Shown piece after piece: positions 31,383 through 44,194 of a stretch of DNA of 64,000 nt (the stretch's first letter is position 1; every line of letters starts with the position of its first letter). Origin of the DNA: Rostrohypoxylon terebratum (Eukaryota; Ascomycota; Sordariomycetes; Xylariales; Hypoxylaceae); contig MU385913.1 in assembly GCA_022497145.1 (NCBI GenBank), positions 1 to 64,000 on the forward strand, written 5' to 3'. The translations under genes were made by a program, and so were the position numbers. The notes under the pieces were generated by a model, which saw only the letters and a list, made by a program, of their open reading frames with translations, was not told the origin of the DNA and ran no database searches.

Positions 31383-32276
31383 TTAAGCCCTTCGACGTCC
31401 GCGCTCGTGTAAGGGGTACGGCACATAATTCCCAGTATCGGCAACGCCATGGTAGGCAGCCTGAGTCGTGGTGTGGGATCCCCTGGGGGTGGTGGAATAT
31501 AGTGCTGGGTCTGAAAGGGGGTCCGATGCATAAGTAGTATAGTTGCCTGAATGCCTTGAAGGTGGGCTGGGCATCTTTTCGATATAAGGTCTCTTACTGC
31601 TTGAACGGATACTCGCACCCGGGTTGATACTGACGCTGGAACTTCGTCGGTGATGGCGTGAGGAACCAGTCTTCTCATCTCTGCAGTCTGCGTATCTTCT
31701 AGCTGTGCCTCTGCGGTCCTTGTCATGTTTGCTTGTCGAACGTCTGAGCCGAGGAGAGGAAGGCTCGCCTGAGCCACCCCTCATATTGCTATCTATGACC
31801 GGTTCTATCGCGGTATGGTACAGTTGTCGATACTCGTCGCGCTCGTCTCTCATCTCATCGTAGTCAGCCTTGAGCTCCTTGATTTGTTCTATCGCAGCAT
31901 CTCTCTCTTCCTCGAGACTTTTGATAGTCCGTTGTAGTCTCTCATTGCGCTCAACTTCTTCGCGGTAGAGTTTCTCCGTATCCCGAGCGACTCTGTGAGC
32001 TTTAGTTAACTCTGTGTCCAAGTCGACATACTTCTTTTGATAATATTCGACTTTTTTATTCGCCTGGCTTAATGCTTCCTGAAGAGCACCGACGTTGTAG
32101 AATTGGTCCTCGTAGTCTTCAGCTGTGAATCTACGATCATGTCTTCCGCCAACACTAGCACGATCACTAGAAGACGACCCAACTCCCGAGTCATGTGCTG
32201 TTTCATGGCTGCGGTAACCTTTTGGCGACCCTCTCGAGGGAGGTGAAATCTGGAATGTCACATGCCTGTTCGACAT
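31383..32276 (-). CDS. Coiled-coil hypothetical protein
   Basis: Intronless 297-aa protein. The first true ATG in the frame is at 32276 (MSNRHVTFQISPPS); the frame is open slightly further upstream but only from a TTG. Residues 1-50 are Ser/Gly-rich and low complexity. Residues about 55-160 form a long heptad-patterned coiled coil (ALQEALSQANKKVEYYQKKY, KLYREEVERNERLQRTIKSL, AIEQIKELKADYDEMRDERD). The remaining half is basic and Ser-rich (RRSTSKHDKDRR, SSRHHRRSSSV) and looks disordered and phosphorylatable. No catalytic domain is seen. A scaffold or septum/cytoskeletal role is only a guess. Another minus-strand coiled-coil gene lies 4.2 kb away (36507-37157). Confidence 0.8.
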   Translation of the reverse strand: MSNRHVTFQISPPSRGSPKGYRSHETAHDSGVGSSSSDRASVGGRHDRRFTAEDYEDQFYNVGALQEALSQANKKVEYYQKKYVDLDTELTKAHRVARDTEKLYREEVERNERLQRTIKSLEEERDAAIEQIKELKADYDEMRDERDEYRQLYHTAIEPVIDSNMRGGSGEPSSPRLRRSTSKHDKDRRGTARRYADCRDEKTGSSRHHRRSSSVSINPGASIRSSSKRPYIEKMPSPPSRHSGNYTTYASDPLSDPALYSTTPRGSHTTTQAAYHGVADTGNYVPYPLHERGRRRA

Positions 32277-35200
32277 CTTGTCGTAAATGCTACCACTCAA
32301 GGCAACAGTTTATAGTATGTACCCGAGTGAACTGATACAGTGAGTTGGTGGTTTGATGATGTGGTTGGCGAGTAGAGTTTGTCGATAACTAACGAGAGAG
32401 TAGGGTATAGATACTAATGCTAGCGACAGCAACAATAGGTGGTGGAATAAAGATGTTCGAGTAATAATGAATAGGGTATAATGAGGAGATTCTTGCAAAG
32501 AGGAACAAAGAAAGTGTTAAGTAGAGGATAGGTCAAATTTTATACAAGGGGGATTGTATGGCTTGTGATTCGTGAATCGCCGGTTGCTGCCTTCAATCTT
32601 GATAGGCAGGTACTTTGTGTATGTATAACGCTTGCACCACGAGACTGATGGCAGTAACTATGAACCAGTACGGCAAATATATGCGGGTGTCTATACTGAT
32701 GTAATGTAGCTAACCGGCTGCCTCTCACATGGAGTCATAGTTTTAGGCAACGGACCCCCTAGTCTGAAGCATCCTTGCTGGCGGATGAGCCTCATAAAGA
32801 TTCTGGGGTTATCTTACCACGAGCATAAAAAAAAACAGCCTCCACGCACCGGGTAGTCAAAGAGTACATGGTCAGATCTAAGAGTACGCCACGGCGGGAA
32901 ACGGGAAACGCTTGTTCCTCGCGCTCGCCATTAATGGGACGGGAACAAGAGAACAAGGCAAAGAAATGCCTTGCGAACAGCCGCGCCCCCCCGCGAATCA
33001 CGCAGAATCGCGCAGAACGCGTAACACGCAATTGACAGATCGGGGGAATGGGCACTTTAATGAATCGAAAAGAGAGTACCGGAAAAGTCAAGCATTGTTA
33101 GACGGCATTTGTGTTTCCCTCCTTGGAGTAGGTTCGAACCTGGACTGGCCAGCTTTACACCGAAAATCGAGCCAGTGGCAGTGTAGGCCTGACGACTTTG
33201 GCTACTTTGGCTAGGTACATACTTTGGCCCCCAACTCGGTTCGCCAGGAGCATGGCCTGGGTCGTAATGGAGGGAATATGTAGGTAGGTTAAGATAGCGC
33301 AAGGATCAGAAGGGAAAGGCGGTTTTCCTCCAGTGCGTGCGATCTTGATTTTGGCGATGTTTCTGCGCATCTGCGAAGAGTAGATTGGTACTCGCACCGG
33401 CGTGCAGAATACATGCAGACCATCCCGCAGAACGCCTAGCCAACCTGCCAACATAGCTCCGACCAGTAAGAATTGGGGGGGTTTTCTGCAAGCTACCAGC
33501 TACCGATTTCAATGACAATTCAAGACCAATCGATGTCGATGGATGTTGGTACACAACAACGGACAGCGCATAATGACTCACAGATGGATCGCATCGAGGG
33601 TTGCAGAGAGACCTTTGATGCATTTGATACATGACGTCTGATGGTACCGCGATTTGATGATCTTCTGCTTGGATTCTAATCAGACGACTAGGAATAATAA
33701 CCCAAGGGGTTCCGTGAGGGCAAGTTACTGGGGATGGATGGATTGTCGGATTTGCCCAACAGGGCTGAAGGAAGAAGAAGGGGTTCCCACTAGGGGTTCT
33801 CCGTCTCCTGCAAGCTTAGAAATTGGACCTTGGAATTGGTTAGAATTGGTGAAAATGGTAGAAAATGGTGGAGGTTGAGAGGCACAATCGGACAAAGTCT
33901 TGGAACAGTATCCATGATCTGATCCACTAGCGGGCCTAGCGGGCTAGGTGCAACCTAACAAACGCTAAAGTCCACTAGCAAAGCTGGAAGGTTACCTTAA
34001 AGATGTGGAAAAACCGCGGGGTGGTAATTGGATGACATCTGCGCAACTGCCTGCCTGCCTGCCTTCCTGCCTTCCCTTTCCCCTCTAATACCAAAGTAGT
34101 AGGTATCCACACCAGAAACATAGCTTAGTCACCATGTCTATGTTTAGTAATGGTTACATCATTAATATGGAGCACAGCCACTGCGGCTGCCTTTCCCAAC
34201 GAGTTATTATCAAGGAAAGCACTCCTCAAGCACCTGGCAACTCAAGTGAAGCACTTGATCCAAAAACAGCAATTCCAAAATCGGAAATGGCAGAACCAGC
34301 AACAACCCTCTCACACCTTTCCCAACCCCAGAACTCAGCTGATCACGTTTTCCTCTTTCTGTGTTCAACCCTCCCACCTCCCACCTCCCAACGGCCTCTC
34401 CCGCAATTCATGGAGATCAATACAATTAATACATACTAGGTACCTACTACATAATGTACGTCCAGAAGGATCCTCCTACACACCATCAGCGTCTATCCAA
34501 GTAAGCGGTGACCCTTGATACATCACTCCACTCGGGCTTCTGTGTATGTTATGTGTAAATGCCTTCTTGTATTAGGTATGAGACACAGCCTGCTGATATT
34601 GGACGGTACGCAATGCCGGGGATACTGGGCCTGCCCCGGATTTGCGCCTCCGACCCCCAAAATGCTTCAGTCCCCGGGTTCTCGACATGGCAAGGGAGCA
34701 GAACTGCACTTTGGTAAGGTACCTATGCTAATCACAAATGTACCCGGTGTTACCGATGCTGAGTTGTCAATGATGAGATACGTTATGGTATTACGCATCC
34801 GTGTTCGGGTCGAACGGCTCAAGTGCTTGTGAGAAACGCGTCAAGAAAGCCCCCAAGAGATAAGAAGTACCTTGCAGAGATACAATGATCGGCCCTAAAG
34901 ACGTGGAGGAAAGTAGGCTGCAAAAAAATCTCCACTTACTTATTTCATTGGTGTGGGTGGCCTTATGGTCCGCGGCTGAGAAATCTCACCTAGCTCATCA
35001 TCAAAAGAAGGCGGCCACCAACACCAATGAAGAGCCCGGTTTTTCTCTTACGATGTCCGTCGGTCCTCCGCTACGAATACCAAATTGCCAACAACTGACT
35101 AACCGACAAGGCACATGACATTTCCGCTAACCCGTGGAACTAAGTACATAGGTACATTTCTCCCCGAGATTTGATTTAAATAGCATTTCCAGCGGACAGA

Positions 35201-36506
35201 GCTATATTACGAGAAATACTATTTACCTAGTACAACCAAATATGCATCAACTTACAAATGGGGAAATCAGCGAACAGTAGGTACCTGCTGAATCGGCTAG
35301 CAGGACAATGTTGGTCTTCCCCCTGTGCGAACACCCCCCCTTCTCAAGACCCCGAACCATATCCAGGATCGTTAGGTAAGCAAGCATATGATTCCCCCTT
35401 TATTCTAGGACAAGACTACCTAGGTAGGGACATGTTGGCGTCACTCTGCGGAGATGTATTGATCCGAATTCGTCAAAGGATAAGGGTTGTTGGCTACCTC
35501 TCGTTAGGCAGACATGCCAAGTAATATCGCTGCTATAAGATATTCGGTTCAACTAGCTCATGGTGTGTCGCAGGAGCACGAAATATCTGAGCTTTCTGCC
35601 CAAGTGGCGGTCTAATAACGATAGCTCTAGACACAGGATGTTGGCGGTATTACGCACTTGAACACCAAGCAGTAGGACAGACAAAAGTGCAAATTCAGGT
35701 ATCAAAGTTTTGTGCGTGGAATCATGGCAACATTCCCTCGGCTCACGAAATGCTCGAGCATCATGTGTCAGGTCCCGTAGTGTGGCCGTCTCAGTCACTC
35801 TCACATGACAACTGGCTCAGGTTCGAGTCTCACGAGACATCAGAATACCAAACCGGTCGATCCAGAACTAATCGCCCCACAGATATTTCAAGGACTCGAT
35901 TAATGCTTGGTATGAATTTGCGAGTTCTGGCGTTACTATGTGTTGCTATGGACTCAGGCAAATTGCATATTTTTAATACTAACCGCGCCTAGCTACTCAT
36001 ATTCAATCGAGAAATATGACCGCGGCCTACCCAAGTCCTAGAAACTCCCTTTTGCACAGGGACTCAGGGGAGTCCTACTATCTCAATTTGGTTTCCAACC
36101 TTCTCGTCTCCCTTATTCCCCACTCCTTCCTCTCCCCCTACACACTAAAGAAACGAACTGAAGTTCTGGTATCAAATTTTAAGTACAAGTAAAAGCATCG
36201 CACATAATCATACATCGTAGTTTCGAAGAAAACGCGAGAGACCGGAACTAGTTGGCTCCTGAGACCCCCTAACCCCTGAAATTAACCCCTATGCCGCGTG
36301 AAGCATAACCTTTGATAAAACTAAACTCTAAAGTCGTAACATGATAGAAGCTAGAACAACTTGTTAGGCTCTTGTAAGCCCTTAGTAGTGTAATGGGAAC
36401 ATAGAATGAACTTACAAGCCGCCCATACCGTTCGATGCTAATATAACACATAGCCCCTGAAATCCGTAATTTCAAAACACCACCGTACCTAATTTCCCCG
36501 CACCTC
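32277..36506. other. 4.2-kb gene-free region
   Basis: I see no convincing gene in either strand. It includes the 5' region of the 297-aa coiled-coil gene (32277-32530), short CpG-richer stretches at about 32880-33040, CCTGCCTGCCTTCCTG low-complexity DNA at 34048-34078, and a degenerate tRNA-Glu-like sequence at 35772-35838 (see the rejected list). Open frames at 34134-34518, 34515-34832 and 34885-35118 have no recognised features. Confidence 0.45.
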
Positions 36507-37157
36507 TCAAGCGCAGCTATACCGCCTGCCCCTTCTAAACGGCAGCGGGCTCTCGAGGTGTCTGAGTCTCCGACTTTGGTCCTCGACCAGGCGATTCTTG
36601 AGGTCGAGCTCCACCTCGCTATTGAGGAACTTGCGCTTGTACTTCTCGTACAGGGCCTTGAACTTATCGGCCTGCGTCTGCCAGTCGAGAAGCTCCCTCG
36701 TCAGGTCCTTGATCGTGAGCTCGTGTTTCTCGACTGTGCCGTTCAAGACCTCGATGCGCGTCTCCAGGTACCCCCTCCTCTTGCGCAGGCTCTTGCACTC
36801 GGCGCTCACGTCGTCGACTTCCTTGGACAGCACGGCGATGCGTCGGCGGAAGCTGGCCGCCGTCTCGCTGTCGGTCGAGCGCGAGCGTCGAAGCGAGCAG
36901 TTCTCGGAGGCGAGGGCCTGGTTGCAGGAGGACAGGCGCGCGTTCTCCTGGCTCGCGGTCTGCAGCTCGGATTTCAGGGTCTGGTTCTCGCGCGTGAGTG
37001 CCTCGTTCGAGCTCGCTAGCTCGTGGTTCTGCTCTACGAGCCCGTTCCACCTCTCGACTGGGACGCCGGTGCGGTAGTGGGAGTCGTGGTGGTGGTGGTG
37101 CGTGTGGTGCCGCCCCGAAGGGCTGGTCTTGATGATGTATTCGAAAATGTGCGGCAT
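36507..37157 (-). CDS. Coiled-coil hypothetical protein with N-terminal His tract
   Basis: Intronless 216-aa protein beginning MPHIFEYIIKTSPSG at an ATG at 37157. A His-rich tract (HHTHHHHHDSH) occupies about residues 17-27. From about residue 40 to 195 it is an almost continuous coiled coil: ELASSNEALTRENQTLKSEL, RIAVLSKEVDDVSAECKSLR, RIEVLNGTVEKHELTIKDLT, KFKALYEKYKRKFLNSEVEL. The C-terminus is basic (PFRRGRRYSCA). The strong GC-richness of 36550-37100 makes the antisense strand open too; the minus-strand frame is preferred because its protein is structured. The His tract could bind metal, but many fungal proteins carry such tracts. The function is unknown. Confidence 0.72.
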   Translation of the reverse strand: MPHIFEYIIKTSPSGRHHTHHHHHDSHYRTGVPVERWNGLVEQNHELASSNEALTRENQTLKSELQTASQENARLSSCNQALASENCSLRRSRSTDSETAASFRRRIAVLSKEVDDVSAECKSLRKRRGYLETRIEVLNGTVEKHELTIKDLTRELLDWQTQADKFKALYEKYKRKFLNSEVELDLKNRLVEDQSRRLRHLESPLPFRRGRRYSCA

Positions 37158-39543
37158 GCTAGGTATTTATGCTTATTGTGCTCGACGGTTTGTTGGTGTG
37201 TTTGTTGGTAGCGCTATCTAGGTGATTACCGAAACGATCTGTAGCTGTAACTAACTAGGGGTTTGAATCTTGGTTCATCGACAGGGCGTAGAAGTGATTT
37301 AACTGATGGTTGGACTAGCGACGAGCTGAAGCAGTGGAGTATAGATGCAAGTGTTGGAGCTAATGGTATAAGGAAAACGAATGAGAGCAGATATCTAGGC
37401 CAAGGAACGGACGGCCGGGTCTTGCAAGGGAGACCATCCATTATAAGCAGCATCTAGACGCTATAGCAGGCACCAGGTTTGATAGGCCTCCACGAGGCTA
37501 TGATGGGGGACTTATGGGGGCAAACAGGTGAAGTCAACAAGTCTAAAATCTAGGGTAGCAGTGAATCACGAGGCTCTGGCAGTGAACCTCATGGCCCCCC
37601 TACCACTTCCAACGACAGGGTCGTTGAAGGAGGGTGAGGACGACAAGTCTATGGATGGATTCACAGGTCTTTAGCGAAGATAGTGTACACAGCGTAAGCG
37701 ACAACGCCCCGTGTTGGGCATCAAGGAGTTACTCATAATGGCCTGCTTTTCAAAAAAGGTGTGCTGCATAATAGATTAGAAGATAAACATGAAGGTTGAC
37801 CGGAAACGTCATCGGACTCGAGGCGCCTGGGAACCGGAGGCCCTCAGTTGACTTTTTTGTTTTTGGTCATGTCTCAGAAGAGGCTCTGGTCACGAACCAT
37901 TTAGCGAGAACTAAGAGTCGAAGACAAATCCCGAAGAACATACCTAAACATAAACATAATTAGATACTAACCAGGATGTATGAGTTTTAGAATCTGGGCA
38001 GTGTTAATGCTTTGCAAAGAAACAAGGGCTTTTTTTTCTTTGTTTTTTTCCCAAACATGGCTTTCAAAGAAGTGTATTCGACGAGGGTCTTCCGAAACAA
38101 AACGAGGTGATGGATCCTCGATTTCGATGCCGATGCATGATTGATTGATCTTAGGGAGTAGTATAATATGCTGTAGGGCGGGAACAGATGGCTAGATCGA
38201 TTGCACCCGCTCGCGCATAACCGCGCCCATCCGCGTGGATTTGCATCGCTCTAATGCAGGAATATGCAAGAACCCAGCCAATGAAATGGGCTAAATGAGC
38301 TAAAGATAACAATATGGGGGGTACGTACCTGCGTTTATCATGCGCACAGACTTTCTCAGCTGATGCGACCCATGTACCCTGTCCGTGTATCCCATGTCAA
38401 AGTTCGATCCATCTGGGTGGTTAAGGTGACAAGCCCCAGAGCCCCGGAAGCCTTACACTAGTGTAGAGCTTTAGAGGGTGGTTTAGCGGAAGACCCGCTG
38501 AAGACAGAACCTTGGAACATCCAAAACTGCTAAACAATGCAATTTTAGGGAAGAAACACCCTGGAAAACAGCATCCATGGGTTCATGATCCATCCCCCTC
38601 AGCTCAGCCCCCATCCACACCCTTACAAGTTCCCAGTTATGTAAGACGGCCAAGTCAAGCCAGCCATGGGGAGGCTTATTTTCCTCAAATGGGTCATCAG
38701 CCACCAACTGTCTTCACGATATGTTTCTAAAACCCTCCAGGTGTAGAATCCTTCGTGCGAATAATTACGGTGGTGACTACTTTACATAAGAGGCCTCACC
38801 CACCCTCGATGTTGAACTAGTCACCTACCTACCTACCTACCTACTTAGCGACCCCAGTTTCTAGCAACCTACCTGTGCAGGTAAGTAGGTAACTATTCGC
38901 GAAACTCGGATTCAGCCCTACATGTCGCCCCCCACCCAGGATCGAACTCGAACTCGGAATCGCCATCGCCATCGAAAATTTTCTCTCTGACGCGTATTCC
39001 TGCGTCCCGACCGGTCTATGTATCGATCCATATCCAGCAAACACCGGAAACCCGAACGACAACCACCACGCATGGTAGCGACGGGTCAGATGAGCGGTGA
39101 CAAACTTACACTTTTCGAAAAAGCCTTCAATATTTTGCACTTTGGACTCCGTGGTGTTGTCGTATCTGACTTATTACGTGGCCCCTATTAATCGACGGTA
39201 GCAGCTGCCTCAGGCATCAACAACTCAACAAAATTCAACAACGAGGAGAAGGAGGAGGACGAGAAGGACAAATGATAAAAATAGCAGAAAATGATTGTTA
39301 TCTTATTTCGCCAAGTGGAAGTACATGCGCCGTAGTAAACTAACTAGCTAACCTTGAATATACACAGGGATTATCACTCCCATGATCTCACTCACTCATC
39401 CATCCATGCTGGTATCACTGACCCGGCCCTTATCTCCTTGTGGGCTCTTACACATGGCGAGCGTTCGGTATTCATCCGTTTTGATAGTACAACAGTACAC
39501 CTCGGCTTCCCTAGCTTCTTATCCCTCTTCCGACTTTTCGCGT
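37158..39543. other. 2.4-kb gene-free region
   Basis: No gene is supported. It holds a (CCTA)n-type microsatellite (38823-38847) and AT-rich DNA. Open frames at 38483-38730 (both strands), 38841-39140 and 39354-39599 are unsupported. Confidence 0.5.
38823..38847. repeat. (CCTA)n microsatellite
   Basis: About six consecutive CCTA units in intergenic DNA. It is the densest instance of the TACCTACC words scattered through the window. Confidence 0.85.
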
Positions 39544-41217
39544 CTAGAAGATCGGGCCTGCTAACCGGATCGATACCGACTTCGTCTCTGTGTAGTTGAA
39601 GAGGGCTTCCTCTCCTAGCTCGCGACCGATACCACTCTCTCCGAATCCACCGAACGGCAGAGCGTGGGATAAGAGGTTGTAGCTGTTGACCCAGACGGTT
39701 CCTGCGCGTAGCTCGTTGCTGACACGAATAGCGGTTGTAAGGTTGGTGGTGTGGACGGCAGCCGCCAACCCGTAGGCGCTGTCGTTGCCCAGCGCAATGA
39801 CCTCGTCTTCCGTCTTGAATTTGGCTACGGCAACAACAGGGCCGAAGATCTCCTCTTGCATGATCTTCATCTTCGAGGTAACGTTGGTGAAGATGGTGGG
39901 CTTGATGAAGTAGCCCTTGTCGCCGTGTCGCTCACCACCTAGAGCAACTGTGGCGCCCTCCTTTTTACCCTCCTCGATGTATCCCATGATACGGTCATAC
40001 TGCAGTTGGCTGACCTGTGGGCCCTGGAAGGTCTTCTCGTCGAATGGGTCACCGACGTGGTTCGCGAGCGCACGCTTCTTGAAGGCCTCGATGAACTTGT
40101 CGTAGATACCCTCTTGGACATAGACTCGAGAGCCGGCACAGCAGCATTGGCCGTGGTTGTAGTAAATACCGAAGTTAACCCAGGAGATGGCCTGCTCGAT
40201 ATCCGCATCGTCGAAGACAATGTTGGGCGACTTGCCACCCAACTCTAGAGTTACCTTCTTGAGGTTGGAGGCGGCGGCTGCCTTCATGATGGTACGGCCG
40301 ACAGCGGTAGAGCCGGTGAAGGCAATCTTGTCGATATCCATGTGAGAGGACATGGCCGCGCCAGCTACCTTACCAGTACCAGAGATGATGTTGAGAACTC
40401 CGGGAGGGAAACCGGCCTCCTTGGCGAGGCTGGCGAAGATAAGAGCTGAGAGAGGTGTCTGCTCAGCAGACTTAAGGACGACGGTGTTTCCCGTGGCGAG
40501 GGCCGGTCCGACCTTCCAGGCCAGCATCAAAAGAGGGAAATTCCATGGGATGATTTGACCACAGACACCGACCTTCGAAATGTCAGTGGTCCATTCGAAT
40601 TTGAGTATTTCTTGTTTTTATTACTTACGGGCTGGTGTTTGGTGTAGTGGAAAGACTCGGGGTTAATATCAATGGTTTTACCCTCGATCTTGTCCGCCCA
40701 ACCACCGTAGTACCTAATACAGTTGGCGACACTGGAAACGTCGCCCCTGGCCATTGTGATGGACTTGCCATTGTCGAGAGATTCTACAGCGGCTAATAGA
40801 TCTAGGTTCTTCTCTATGAGGTCGGCGAGTTTAGTTAAAAAGACACCTCGCTGCAGAGGAGTGATGGTCGTTCGCCATGGGCCGTTGAAGGCTTTTCGAG
40901 CGGCGGCTACTGCAATGTCGACATCTTTCTCGGTGGCTTCGCATACTTGGGTGATAACTTCCTCTGTGGCGGGGTTGATCACGTCGAATGACTTCTTATC
41001 AACGCCCTCGACCCATTCGTTGTTGATGAACCTGCATAATTAATATATTAATTAACGCCATGTTAACGCCATGAAGGAAATTGTGCAGTTATATAAGGGT
41101 CACCCATGGGCTACTAAAGGGGATTGGCTTGGTAGTGGTTTTAATGCTGACTCACAGTCCGACTGGCTGGGTATATTCTCCGGTGATTGGAGTCTTGAGT
41201 TGAACGAAGAGAGGCAT
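39544..41217 (-). CDS. NAD(P)-dependent aldehyde dehydrogenase
   Basis: Predicted 497-aa ALDH-superfamily enzyme that oxidises aldehydes such as acetaldehyde to acids; close in type to fungal AldA. Exons 41217-41156, 41031-40629 and 40572-39544 are joined by introns of 124 and 56 nt (GTGAGT and GTAAGT donors). The first exon encodes MPLFVQLKTPITGEYTQPVG, joined to LFINNEWVEGVDKKSFDVIN. Family motifs: IIPWNFPLLMLAWKVGPALA (cofactor site Asn), FTGSTAVG, the catalytic Glu in LELGGKSPN, the catalytic Cys in GQCCCAGSR, EEIFGPVVAVAKF, and ALPFGGFGESGIGRELG near the end. There is no mitochondrial presequence, so it is probably cytosolic. Production of acetate could feed acetate metabolism with Ach1 at 17.5 kb, but the genes are far apart and this is only a pathway remark. 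Confidence 0.96.
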
Positions 41218-44194
41218 ATCGAATATATATGATGGGTCGTAATTTGTATATGCAAGGGGTATAAAAAAGGGCTGAGACAAAAAGTCGCGACCTGCGTCGA
41301 TCTGTTGTTGTATTGTGTGTATTGTGTGGTATTGGGGAGGGTATGAGATGTGTGAGATGTATGAGATGAGGAGATTTCTTAACAGAATTCCATGACGGTT
41401 TGAGGAGGTATATATGTAGGTCCTCTCTTGCGGGGGGGGGGTTCGCTTCTCATTAGGTGTTGTATGGTACAATACAATAAGATGCCAAAGCGCTATGGAG
41501 TTCCCCCTTCAAGCTCTCCGAGATAAAAGGCGGGGTAACACTGGTAGTCTGTGTCATTATGTGGCAATTGGCACGCAGATACCAAGCCGTTACCCCAAAC
41601 GACATAGTACTTTCAACTCTTACATGGTTTTAGTCGCTACGGTGTGGAACGGAGGATTTCCACTCTCCCGGAAGTATGGGGCTTCGGGGTAACTAGGGGA
41701 ACTAGGGAAACTAGGAAAAGCCATTTGCTTTTTAGTTTACGGAGAAGTCTGGAGTGGAAGGAGTTGAGACCATTGGTCGGATTCGGTAACGAATCTTAGA
41801 TTCTCGACCAGTTATTAACCACTTATTGACCAGCTGACCTTTTTAGTGACTTTCTCGAAAAAGTAACACAAAGGACCTAGTATTGATGCGCTTCGTTATT
41901 GATGTCACTAACTTGTTTCATTACTAAGTGGGCATGTCCGTTTTAGTGTACCTACATAGCTCAGCTAAAGGATCAATTAGCTTTCAATAGGTATCCCCAA
42001 TGCTTCTCTCCATCATCCGTTGTTCTTGTTCTTGTTCTTGTTCTAGTAAGAGTACCTTCTTTTGGGGGGGAAAGGGGGGAAACTTTACAGTCCCAGTTCT
42101 ATCAGAGGGGGATGTTTATTCTTAACCCCGCACTTATTAAGCACCCCATGGCATTTTATACGGGTGTATTAGCCAAGTAATCAATATTTATACACCAATT
42201 ACATCAAGTATCAAATTCGGCTCTTCATCTTGTATAACTGTGATGTCATGTGAGTAGTACAAATCCTACAAATACATAGATAGACCGACATTTAAATCTT
42301 AGAGGTCTTACACCGACTTCAATATTTGTTTTTCGCATTACGCCATCTACATCCTCCGCAGTTACCTACGATATAATCGCATCGGGATGTTTTCGCCACA
42401 GTTGTCGACCAGCATACGAGATTGACCGGCATTAGCCGCTTCGGGGGTTGGTCCAATGTTCCCCGCAGTACCGCAGTGCGGAGGAAACCTTGAACTCCAG
42501 TTGTGCGGGCGACTTATCACTCTGGGGCCTCTGGGGCCTCTGGGGCAGAGACAATGGGACGGGGGACCGGGGACGGGGACGGGGTGCTTACGAACCAGGC
42601 ACCACTGACCATTCTATTAACCTACTAAGCTGCCAACCATTTCCCTAACCAGGTAACTAAGCAGCTAAGCAAACCCTAGGGCCTAGGGTGCGAAGGCGCA
42701 GGTCTGGTGTCCAGGTGAGCAGGTGAACAGACCTGCTGCGCTATCATGATTGGCATCGATGAGACAGACAGAAACTCGATACGGACAAATGGAGGAATGG
42801 AAGATGAATCCTAGAAAAAAGAGAGATAGAGGAGCCTCAAAACCCTTGTTATCCATGAAGTTGTTTATCTTATCCTTTTTTTCACCGAGGTTCGAATTGC
42901 CTGTTCCGGACATTATTCGTCTGTTTGTCTAGACTCTATACTCCAAGTTGAGACTTCGAGGACCTTTTTGCTCTTTTGCCCTTTGCCTTTCTACTAACGG
43001 CGGCTTACATGCGTCTCTTCTCAACTTTATCGCATCGATAGCGTGGCGACAAGCTTGGGATTGGTTCACGGGGGTTCATCTACAGGATTCCACTAATACT
43101 ATTACACTACTGTCAGACGTACATAGTATGATTACCGCGCCCGGACTCAACAAAATAGTGGATGAAGAGTATGGCCCTATTACGGACGAAAGGTAAAAAC
43201 GGTTTACTGTATTAGATGACGAAATCTCATGAAACATGACCGCCGCGTCCCAGGTGGGACCTCAAAAGGAGGCGTGTTTCCTTTCAACCCCTTCAACCCC
43301 TTCAACCCACTCGCCTTATACCCCACCTTACTATTTTGTCCCATTTTGTCCCATTCTGTCCTCTTTTTTTCACGCTCCTTTCGGCGGAGAGGAAAAACTC
43401 TCAGATCAGTGTAGCTTCGATTATAAGCGCTTATCTGCATGAGATACGCACTTAGGTGGATGTGAGTGACAATTGCTTATTTCTCATTTCGACCGCGTTT
43501 TTCCTTTTCTATTTTCCCCTATCTTCTTGTCGATTATCAGTCGATATGAAACCACCCGGACAGGTTTCTTTTTAGTTGTCCTAGGTTGATGTAGCAGGTA
43601 CGTCGTAGTATAGAATTCCCAACGATCCAATCAATTGAGAGCTGGATTCAATTAAATGTTATTACTGGGCGCCATCTTGGGCTAGCAAGCAGCGAGCCAA
43701 GCTATCTGCTAACCTTTAGGGTCTACGAAAAAATAAATGTAGCACAATCGCCATGATTGTCCCGAAACCAATACAGATATAAAGCTGTCAGGACGTGTTT
43801 GTTACGGGCAAAGGGACATTATCTTTGAGCCCCTGACATGTGATTAATCTGATTGGACTGGGAAATAATACCTTAAGACACGTTTTTCGTGTTATTAGTT
43901 GAGCTGGTTGTACTGATTAATTAGTATCTTCCTGCATTCCTAGCTCTGCAGTAGACAAACGACAAACGACGGAGAGATTTTTCGTAATACGACATAATCT
44001 CAAGCAAAATGCCGAACAGTCCTGTACGTAGTAATCACTACAGCGTGTACTAAAGGGCATCGCAGCGCGCTCGGGGATGCTAGTCGAAGGCGATTCTGAC
44101 CGCATACGCGGACTGTTAATCATCACCGAGAAACAAAGCCCGGCGGGCAGAATTGGTAGTGGATACCCGATTCCAAAGCGTTAGGAGTTAGGAG
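41218..44194. other. 3-kb gene-free region
   Basis: No gene is supported. It contains the ALDH promoter, a G10 run (41432-41441), CTTGTT repeats near 42021-42045, and two 9-bp-period triplications: TCTGGGGCC (42521-42547) and TTCAACCCC (about 43284-43308). Open frames at 42448-42648 and 42948-43196 lack recognisable features. Confidence 0.45.

Noticed and set aside
33126..33145. GGTTCGAACC T-arm-like word
   Set aside because: No acceptor, D or anticodon arms can be placed around it.
35772..35838. tRNA-Glu(CTC)-like sequence (loop CTCTCAC, TTCGAGT)
   Set aside because: The acceptor stem pairs with one mismatch, but the anticodon loop has an extra base, the D arm is short and the T stem does not pair. 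At most a decayed tRNA or tRNA-derived repeat.
36558..37077. Two long plus-strand open frames over the coiled-coil gene
   Set aside because: A by-product of GC-rich coding DNA; the minus-strand protein is structured and begins with a good ATG.
42948..43196. 82-aa open frame
   Set aside because: Starts at TTG, has no motif and lies in a repeat-containing spacer.
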